Positions 13,947 through 19,361 of a stretch of 19,361 nucleotides of DNA are shown one piece after another (within the stretch, counting starts at the first letter, position 1; every line of letters begins with the position of its first letter). The stretch comes from Alphaproteobacteria bacterium (GTDB lineage: Bacteria > Pseudomonadota > Alphaproteobacteria > RS24): positions 1 to 19,361 of the forward strand of contig JAAOIL010000117.1 in assembly GCA_015163825.1 (NCBI GenBank), written 5' to 3'. Below the pieces are notes generated by a model that saw only the letters and a list, made by a program, of their open reading frames with translations, was not told the DNA's origin and did no database searches. Made by a program: the position numbers and the translations under genes.

Positions 13947-14611
13947 GCCACTGCCTCCAGCAATCCTGCGAAGAGGCGCAAACCATCATCGCCACCCAAA
14001 GCGGCTTCGGCGCGTCTTTCGGGGTGGGGCATCATACCAACAATGCGGCGGCTTTTGTCGCATACCCCGGCAATATCAAGTTGCGAACCATTGGGATTGT
14101 CGCCCTCGCCATAGGTGAAAATAATCTGCCCATTATCTTTTAGACTTTGCAATGTGTCGGCATCGGCAAAATAATTGCCGTCATTATGGGCGACAGGAAT
14201 AACAATTTCTTTGTCTTTTTCATAAAGATGCGTGAAGGGTGTATCTGTTTGCTGCACCTGCAAACGCACATTGCGACAAACAAAGTGCAAGGCTTGGTTG
14301 CGCATTAACACACCCGACAATAATCCACATTCGGTGAGCATTTGAAACCCATTGCAAATGCCGAGCGTGGCAACACCAGATTTAGCCGCCTTCACGACCT
14401 CTGCCATAATCGGGCTGTTGGCTGCCATTGCCCCACAACGCAAATAATCGCCATAAGAAAAACCACCCGGCAACACGATTAAATCACAAGGGGGTAGGGT
14501 GTGCTCCCCATGCCAGACCATAATCGGTTGCGTATTACATATTTGGCGCAAACAAACAGCGACATCTCTGTCGCAATTAGAACCCGGAAAAACAATGACA
14601 GCAGCACGCAT
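13943..14611 (-). CDS. purQ: phosphoribosylformylglycinamidine synthase, glutaminase subunit PurQ
   Basis: The 222-residue class I glutamine amidotransferase releases ammonia from glutamine and channels it to PurL. The catalytic triad is visible: Cys86 in GICNGFQ, and His196 and Glu198 in PHPER. The N-terminal FPGSNCDRD and the oxyanion region LPGGFSYGDYLRCGAMAA are conserved. The length is normal for the stand-alone subunit. It follows purS by 15 bases, with a GAGGA-type ribosome site overlapping the purS stop, and overlaps purL by four bases. Confidence 0.97.
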   Translation of the reverse strand: MRAAVIVFPGSNCDRDVAVCLRQICNTQPIMVWHGEHTLPPCDLIVLPGGFSYGDYLRCGAMAANSPIMAEVVKAAKSGVATLGICNGFQMLTECGLLSGVLMRNQALHFVCRNVRLQVQQTDTPFTHLYEKDKEIVIPVAHNDGNYFADADTLQSLKDNGQIIFTYGEGDNPNGSQLDIAGVCDKSRRIVGMMPHPERRAEAALGGDDGLRLFAGLLEAVA

Positions 14612-14626
14612 AGGTTTTGTTAATCC

Positions 14627-14875
14627 TCACTTGTCATTATGGAGTGTGATTTCGTAGTCTTCTATAACGGTGTTGGCGAGCATTTGTTCGCACATATCTT
14701 TTAGCGTCGCCCGCGCGGTGGTGGCGTCGCTTTCGTCTAAATCAATCTCTATCAGTTTGCCTTGTCGTGCTTGTATGACTTGTGCAAACCCCAAGCGATG
14801 CAAGGCGGTTTCTATGGCTTTGCCTTGTGGGTCTAGCACCCCCGCTTTTAATGTGATGTGTATGGTCGCCTTCAT
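14627..14875 (-). CDS. purS: phosphoribosylformylglycinamidine synthase subunit PurS
   Basis: The 82-residue PurS bridges PurL and PurQ in the three-part FGAM synthase. It starts MKATIHITLKAGVLDPQGKA, the family's hallmark, and shows ALHRLGFAQV and IEIDLDE further on. The frame is open much further upstream inside purC. The true start is the ATG at 14873-14875, which overlaps the purC stop as TGATG and gives the normal length. Genes this short are easily missed, but the complex is not expected to work without it. Confidence 0.94.
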   Translation of the reverse strand: MKATIHITLKAGVLDPQGKAIETALHRLGFAQVIQARQGKLIEIDLDESDATTARATLKDMCEQMLANTVIEDYEITLHNDK

Positions 14876-15630
14876 CAACTCACCAATACTGGTTTTGTCG
14901 GCGAGATAGAAGAGAACAAGCCCAGCCGTTTTGCGACATCTTGATAGCCTTCCAAGACATCGCCTAAATCGTGGCGGAACCTGTCTTTGTCTAATTTTTC
15001 GCCACTGGTCATATCCCATAGGCGGCAATTATCGGGGCTGATTTCATCTGCCAGCAAGACTTGCACGACATCGCCTTCCCAATGGCGACCGAATTCCACT
15101 TTGAAATCCACCAGACGGATATTCACTGCCCCGAACATACCCGACAGAAAATCATTCACACGCAGAGCAACGGCAACCATATCATCAACCTCGCCCCGAC
15201 TTGCCCACTCAAAGGCGGCGATATGTTCTTCGCCTATCAGGGGATCGCCGAGGTCGTCATTTTTATAATAAAACTCCACCAGAGGTCTATCAAGAGACTT
15301 GCCTTCCTCCAACCCCAAGCGTTTAACAATAGACCCCGCCGCGATATTACGCACGACAACTTCTAGCGGAATGATTTCAACTTCTTTAATCAATTGCTCC
15401 CGCATATTTAGGGGTTTGATAAAATGTGTAGCAACACCAATCTCTTCTAATCGTGTAAAAATATATTCCGATATGCGATTGTTCAAAACACCTTTGCCTT
15501 CAATGGTGCCATGTTTTTCATTATTGAAGGCGGTGGCATCGTCTTTGAAATGCTGCACGAGTGTGCCAGGGGTTGGACCCTCGTAAAGTATTTTGGCTTT
15601 ACCTTCATATATGCGACGACGTTCTGACAT
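14875..15630 (-). CDS. purC: SAICAR synthetase PurC
   Basis: The 251-residue enzyme joins CAIR and aspartate with ATP to form SAICAR. Typical blocks are RRRIYEGKAKILYEGPTPGT at the N-terminus (ATP loop), DDATAFNNEKHGTIEGKG (30-47), and the C-terminal NIRLVDFKVEFGR and LADEISPDNCRLWD. The ribosome site AGGAT lies seven bases before the ATG. The start is 12 bases after the purB stop, and the stop overlaps the purS start by one base. Confidence 0.97.
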   Translation of the reverse strand: MSERRRIYEGKAKILYEGPTPGTLVQHFKDDATAFNNEKHGTIEGKGVLNNRISEYIFTRLEEIGVATHFIKPLNMREQLIKEVEIIPLEVVVRNIAAGSIVKRLGLEEGKSLDRPLVEFYYKNDDLGDPLIGEEHIAAFEWASRGEVDDMVAVALRVNDFLSGMFGAVNIRLVDFKVEFGRHWEGDVVQVLLADEISPDNCRLWDMTSGEKLDKDRFRHDLGDVLEGYQDVAKRLGLFSSISPTKPVLVS

Positions 15631-15642
15631 TTTTTATCCTGT

Positions 15643-16935
15643 TTAGCCTTCATTGAATACGCGCGCGAAAAGCGTATCTACATGTTTGAGATGATAGTCC
15701 AGATTGAACAAAGCATCAATTTCATTATCGCTGAGGGGAATATCTTTATCGGCTTTTAGCAGTGCAGAAAATTCCCCTTCGCCCCGCCAGACGGGCATGG
15801 CATTGCGTTGCACGAGGCGATAAGCATCTTCGCGGCTGACCCCCGCTTGCGTGAGTGCCAACAGCACGCGTTGCGAATGCACCAGCCCCCCAAGCGCATC
15901 CATATTTTGTTGCATACGTTCGGGATAGACCAGCAGTTTTTCTATCACCCCCGTCAAGCGCACAAGCGCAAAATCCAGAGTGATTGTTGCGTCTGGTCCT
16001 ATCATGCGTTCAACAGATGAATGCGAAATATCTCTCTCGTGCCAAAGGGCAACATTTTCCATCGCGGGCAAACTCATAGAGCGCACTATTCGTGCCAGCC
16101 CCGTTAGGTTCTCCGTCAAAATGGGATTGCGCTTATGGGGCATTGCCGATGAGCCTTTTTGTCCTTCAGAGAAAAACTCTTCCGCTTCCAAAACCTCCGT
16201 CCGTTGAAGGTGGCGCACTTCTGTCGCCACACGTTCAATGGAAGAGGCAATCACCCCCAATGTCGCAAAGAACATAGCGTGTCTGTCGCGCGGGATAACT
16301 TGCGTAGAAATCGGCTCCGCCACCAAGCCCATAGATTTTGCCACATGGGCTTCCACCTCTGGCGGGATATTGGCGAAAGTCCCCACCGCACCCGATATGG
16401 CACAAGTGGCAATCTCTTCTCTTGCGGTTATTAATCTTGTGCGGTTGCGTTCAAATTCTGCATAGGCTTGGGCTAGTTTTAATCCGAATGTCGTGGGTTC
16501 CGCATGGATACCATGACTGCGCCCAATACAAACATCCATTTTATGTTCATAGGCGCGTGCTTTTAATGCCGCTAAAAGCGCATCCATATCTGCCAGCAAT
16601 ATATCTGCGGCGCGAACAAGTTGCACATTAAAACAAGTATCCAACACATCGGAGGATGTCATACCCTGATGCACAAACCGCGCTTCATCACCGACATGTT
16701 CTGAAAGGGAGGTCAGGAAGGCGATGACATCGTGTTTGACTTCGCGTTCTATTTCGTCAATCCGTGTTGCATCAAACCCACCCCGCGCCCGCACCGCTTG
16801 CGCCGCCTCTTTCGGGACAATGCCTAAATCTGCCATCGCCTCTAGCGCGTGTGTCTCTATTTCCAGCCAAATAGAAAAGCGGCTTTGCGCTTCCCAGAGG
16901 GCAGTCATTTCAGGACGGGCATATCTTGGAATCAT
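15643..16935 (-). CDS. purB: adenylosuccinate lyase PurB
   Basis: The 430-residue enzyme of the fumarase/aspartase superfamily acts twice in purine synthesis, releasing fumarate from SAICAR and from adenylosuccinate. The signature loop GSSAMPHKRNP (261-271) carries the catalytic Ser. The TSSDVLDT block (93-100) and the acid-base His141 in GRSHGIHAEPTTFG are intact. It is first in the purine run. AGGAT lies seven bases before the ATG. It is separated from radC by only 30 bases, so read-through from map-radC is possible in addition to any promoter of its own. Confidence 0.97.
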   Translation of the reverse strand: MIPRYARPEMTALWEAQSRFSIWLEIETHALEAMADLGIVPKEAAQAVRARGGFDATRIDEIEREVKHDVIAFLTSLSEHVGDEARFVHQGMTSSDVLDTCFNVQLVRAADILLADMDALLAALKARAYEHKMDVCIGRSHGIHAEPTTFGLKLAQAYAEFERNRTRLITAREEIATCAISGAVGTFANIPPEVEAHVAKSMGLVAEPISTQVIPRDRHAMFFATLGVIASSIERVATEVRHLQRTEVLEAEEFFSEGQKGSSAMPHKRNPILTENLTGLARIVRSMSLPAMENVALWHERDISHSSVERMIGPDATITLDFALVRLTGVIEKLLVYPERMQQNMDALGGLVHSQRVLLALTQAGVSREDAYRLVQRNAMPVWRGEGEFSALLKADKDIPLSDNEIDALFNLDYHLKHVDTLFARVFNEG

Positions 16936-16941
16936 GCGCGT

Positions 16942-16969
16942 ATCCTATACTTATTATGTGCTATGTCAA
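16942..16969 (-). promoter_or_regulatory. possible purB operon promoter overlapping the radC stop
   Basis: On the minus strand a perfect TTGACA (plus-strand 16964-16969) overlaps the radC stop codon and is followed after 16 bases by TAGGAT (16942-16947). The -10 is only partly consensus and coincides with the purB ribosome site, which would give an almost leaderless transcript. The -35 may therefore be chance. No purine operator could be identified. Confidence 0.3.
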
Positions 16970-17676
16970 ATAATCCTGTCATTTTTGAAACTGACCTCAC
17001 TATGGCGCCCGATAATGATATGGTCGTGTAAAAATATGTTGAATCCTTGCGCTAATTCACGCAATTTTATCGTGGATTTGATGTCGGCTTTTGAAGGTTG
17101 TGGGTCGCCGCTGGGGTGGTTATGCACAAGAATTAATCCGCTTGCGTTCAGCTCTAAGGCACGCTTGATAATCTCGCGAGGATAAAAAGGTGTGTGGTCT
17201 ACCGTGCCTATCGCCATTGCTTCGTCTGCGATGATGCGATTTTTTTTATCTAAAAACAACACATGAAGTTCTTCCACTTTATTCTCGGCTAGTTTGGTGC
17301 GGCAATAGGCGATAATCGCGTCCCAATTACCCAATATCTCGCGGTGCATTATTTTGGATTGTCCCAGCCGCAAGGCGGAGGCTTCTATAATCTTGAACTC
17401 CGTCACGACACTATCGGTGATGAAGTTTGTCTTCGTTAAATCTTGGCGCGAAGCAGAAAGCACGGCTGATAAATCTTTGAACTTGTCTAGCAATTCCTTT
17501 GCGATAGGTTTGACATCACGGCGGGGAATGGCACGGAATAATATCAGTTCCAGCAGTTCATATTCGTGTAGGGCATCGCCACCCCCTTTAATAAAACGTG
17601 CGCGCAAACGTTCGCGATGTCCGCGCCGCGTGTCTGGTTTTTCGTGTTTATCCGACTTTAACGACTCTTTTGGCAT
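16966..17676 (-). CDS. radC: RadC family JAB/MPN domain protein
   Basis: The 236-residue protein is a chromosomal RadC (UPF0758). An N-terminal helix-hairpin-helix region (about residues 30-100) is followed by the C-terminal JAB1/MPN-like metalloprotease domain. The metal motif is complete, HNHPSGDPQPSKAD with H185, H187 and D198, preceded by EELHVLFLD (135-143). Its biochemical role is unresolved; the historic DNA-repair assignment rests on a mutation later placed elsewhere. It starts five bases after the map stop on the same strand and is probably co-transcribed with it. No clear ribosome site is seen, consistent with coupling. Confidence 0.95.
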   Translation of the reverse strand: MPKESLKSDKHEKPDTRRGHRERLRARFIKGGGDALHEYELLELILFRAIPRRDVKPIAKELLDKFKDLSAVLSASRQDLTKTNFITDSVVTEFKIIEASALRLGQSKIMHREILGNWDAIIAYCRTKLAENKVEELHVLFLDKKNRIIADEAMAIGTVDHTPFYPREIIKRALELNASGLILVHNHPSGDPQPSKADIKSTIKLRELAQGFNIFLHDHIIIGRHSEVSFKNDRII

Positions 17677-17681
17677 AATGA

Positions 17682-18536
17682 TTATGGACTTAAATGAGGT
17701 TGGTCTAGCCCACTAGGGGAGCGGGTGAATATCTCTGCGCCATCGGCGGTCACACCGATTGAGTGCTCGTATTGGGCAGAAAGAGTGCGGTCGCGTGTAA
17801 CGGCGGTCCAGCCATCACGCAATACCTTAACCGCATCACGACCGAGATTAAGCATGGGCTCAATCGTGAAAAACATACCTTCTTTTAAGATCACCCCTTG
17901 CCCCGCACGACCATAGTGCAGCACATTTGGTTCATCATGGAAGACACGCCCTAATCCGTGTCCGCAAAAATCACGCACGACTGATATTTTATTGGCTTCG
18001 GCATGGGCTTGGATTGCCGCGCCAATATCACCCAGATGTGCACCCGGGCGGACAGCCTCTATCCCCCGCATCATAGAGTCATAAGTGGCAGTGGCGAGGC
18101 GTTGGGCTTTCACCGACATATCCCCTAACGCATACATACGGCTGGTGTCGCCATGCCAGCCCTCGTAAATGAGGGTGACATCTATATTCAATAAATCTCC
18201 TTCACGTAAAATTTTATCACTGGGAATACCATGACACACAACATGATTAACAGAAGTGCAAATAGAACGAGGAAACCCCCGATAAAAAAGGGGGGCGGGC
18301 ACAGCGCCTAAATCTCTTATCAGGGTGAAGGCTTTGTCATCAAGCGCGGCGGTGGTGATGCCGGGTTGCACGAATTCTTGCAAAGCATCTAATACGCTGG
18401 CTGCCTTCTGCCCGACACAGCGCATCGCTTCAAAATCTGCGGGCGTGTGAATCTTTATCGCACCTGTGCGAAAAATATCGGCATCCGCTTCGTGTGGCGT
18501 GGCGGTGGATAGAGCGGGGGTTTTAATATCAGTCAT
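17682..18536 (-). CDS. map: type I methionine aminopeptidase
   Basis: The 284-residue enzyme removes the initiator methionine from new proteins. The five metal ligands D119, D130, H193, E226 and E257 are each offset by exactly 22 from the E. coli residues, and the substrate-contacting H102 (VCHGIP) is present. The offset reflects an N-terminal extension of about 22 residues rich in Ala, Thr and Asp. The ATG at 18536 is chosen because AGAGGGG lies just upstream; the open frame reaches 18623, overlapping the divergent neighbour, and the extra part is not family-like. The 68-bp gap to the divergent CinA-like gene should hold both promoters; none is obvious. Confidence 0.95.
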   Translation of the reverse strand: MTDIKTPALSTATPHEADADIFRTGAIKIHTPADFEAMRCVGQKAASVLDALQEFVQPGITTAALDDKAFTLIRDLGAVPAPLFYRGFPRSICTSVNHVVCHGIPSDKILREGDLLNIDVTLIYEGWHGDTSRMYALGDMSVKAQRLATATYDSMMRGIEAVRPGAHLGDIGAAIQAHAEANKISVVRDFCGHGLGRVFHDEPNVLHYGRAGQGVILKEGMFFTIEPMLNLGRDAVKVLRDGWTAVTRDRTLSAQYEHSIGVTADGAEIFTRSPSGLDQPHLSP

Positions 18537-18604
18537 AGCCCCTCTTACCATAAGGCGAGGCATTATTTCAATGACAATAGCAAGGACACGCCATAAGATA
18601 GCGT

Positions 18605-19361
18605 ATGCGTAATCCACCACCAACCCCTATAGCAAGCGTCATTTTAATCGGTGATGAGATATTGTCGGGGCGCACCCAAGATAAAAACCTAGCCCATATC
18701 GCCAGTGTATTGGCAGAAGTGGGTATCGCTATTGGCGAGGCACGGATTATTCCCGATATAAAAGAAGTCATTATCTCTGTGGTTAATGATATGCGCCAGC
18801 GTTATGATTATGTATTCACAACAGGCGGCATTGGTCCCACCCATGATGACATCACGGCAGAATGTATGGCAACGGCTTTTGGTGTGGCGTTAGAGGTGCA
18901 TCCGCTCGCGCAAGAAATGCTGCAAGACCATTACGATACACTCGGCACAGATTTTAACGAAGCCCGACAACGTATGGCACGAATACCGCAAGGGGCGGCT
19001 CTTATTGATAATCCTGTTAGTCGGGCGCCGGGTTTTGCCATAGAAAATGTTTATGTGATGGCAGGGATACCCCGCATTATGCAAGCGATGATGGAAGGGG
19101 TTCTGCCAACGTTAAAAGGAGGGGAGGCGATTTGTTCTTGCACGATAACCGCCCTTGTTCCCGAAGGCACTATCGCTGCAAAAATGCACGAAATGCAAAC
19201 GGCTTATGCGCAATTGAACATCGGGCTATATCCATTCTATGGTGCGGAAGGGGCAGGGGTCAGCGTCGTCGCACGAGGGCGCGACCAAGCGGCACTCACC
19301 AAAATAGAAACCGAGATATTGGAGTATTTTGAAGACATTGAGGCTAGTTTGACTTCCAAAC
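18605..19361 (+). CDS. CinA N-terminal / MoCF-type molybdopterin-binding family protein, 3' end cut off
   Basis: The frame is open to the window edge (252 codons), so the C-terminus is missing. The start ASVILIGDEILSGRTQDKN and the block TTGGIGPTHDDIT mark the MoCF_biosynth fold of CinA N-terminal domains. Despite the historic competence/damage-inducible label, this family is linked to nucleotide or cofactor hydrolysis in CinA. The piece already covers the whole domain, and in Alphaproteobacteria a stand-alone protein of about 250-260 residues is common. A short single-domain protein is thus more likely than full CinA, but this cannot be decided here. The ribosome site before ATG 18605 is weak. 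It diverges from map. Confidence 0.85.
   Translation, partial: MRNPPPTPIASVILIGDEILSGRTQDKNLAHIASVLAEVGIAIGEARIIPDIKEVIISVVNDMRQRYDYVFTTGGIGPTHDDITAECMATAFGVALEVHPLAQEMLQDHYDTLGTDFNEARQRMARIPQGAALIDNPVSRAPGFAIENVYVMAGIPRIMQAMMEGVLPTLKGGEAICSCTITALVPEGTIAAKMHEMQTAYAQLNIGLYPFYGAEGAGVSVVARGRDQAALTKIETEILEYFEDIEASLTSK

Noticed and set aside
14876..15028. N-terminal extension of purS inside purC
   Set aside because: It would make an atypically long PurS; the MKATIHITLK start overlapping the purC stop fits the family.

Overview
The window is a chromosomal segment of an alphaproteobacterium with a moderate, roughly balanced GC content. Three things point there. The box in front of recA is GAAC-N7-GAAC, the direct-repeat LexA site typical of Alphaproteobacteria. 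The DksA homologue has lost three of the four zinc-finger cysteines in the way alphaproteobacterial DksA proteins do. The purine genes are followed by bolA and a monothiol glutaredoxin. Genus cannot be fixed from the sequence; a marine or Rhodospirillales-like lineage is possible.

Left part (1-4100): a small AT-rich membrane protein; a 317-bp convergent intergenic stretch packed with palindromes; a CoxE-type VWA protein (minus strand); a BrnT/BrnA toxin-antitoxin pair (plus strand); a MoxR AAA+ ATPase (minus strand); and dksA (plus strand). MoxR and CoxE normally sit side by side as one functional unit. Here the toxin-antitoxin pair lies between them in opposite orientation, and its promoter region overlaps a possible promoter for the VWA gene.

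Middle part (4100-11505): recA with its LexA box and a strong terminator, alaS, NADP-isocitrate dehydrogenase (convergent with alaS, stop codons overlapping), trmJ with the rpsD promoter embedded in its last codons, and rpsD, which abuts the end of the opposing purine operon with no gap.

Right part (11176-18536, all minus strand, read right to left): map, radC, purB, purC, purS, purQ, purL, bolA, grxD. Junctions are tight (ATGA, TAATG and TGATG overlaps), so purB to grxD is almost certainly one operon. It makes inosinate-pathway enzymes, including the three-part FGAM synthase PurS/PurQ/PurL, and ends with an Fe-S trafficking pair. A divergent CinA/MoCF-type gene runs off the right edge.

Most of the window is conserved housekeeping. 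The parts worth a second look are the palindrome cluster at 386-702, the toxin-antitoxin insertion with its shared control region at 1931-1980, and the repeat-rich dksA-recA intergenic region. No tRNA, rRNA, CRISPR array or insertion sequence was seen.
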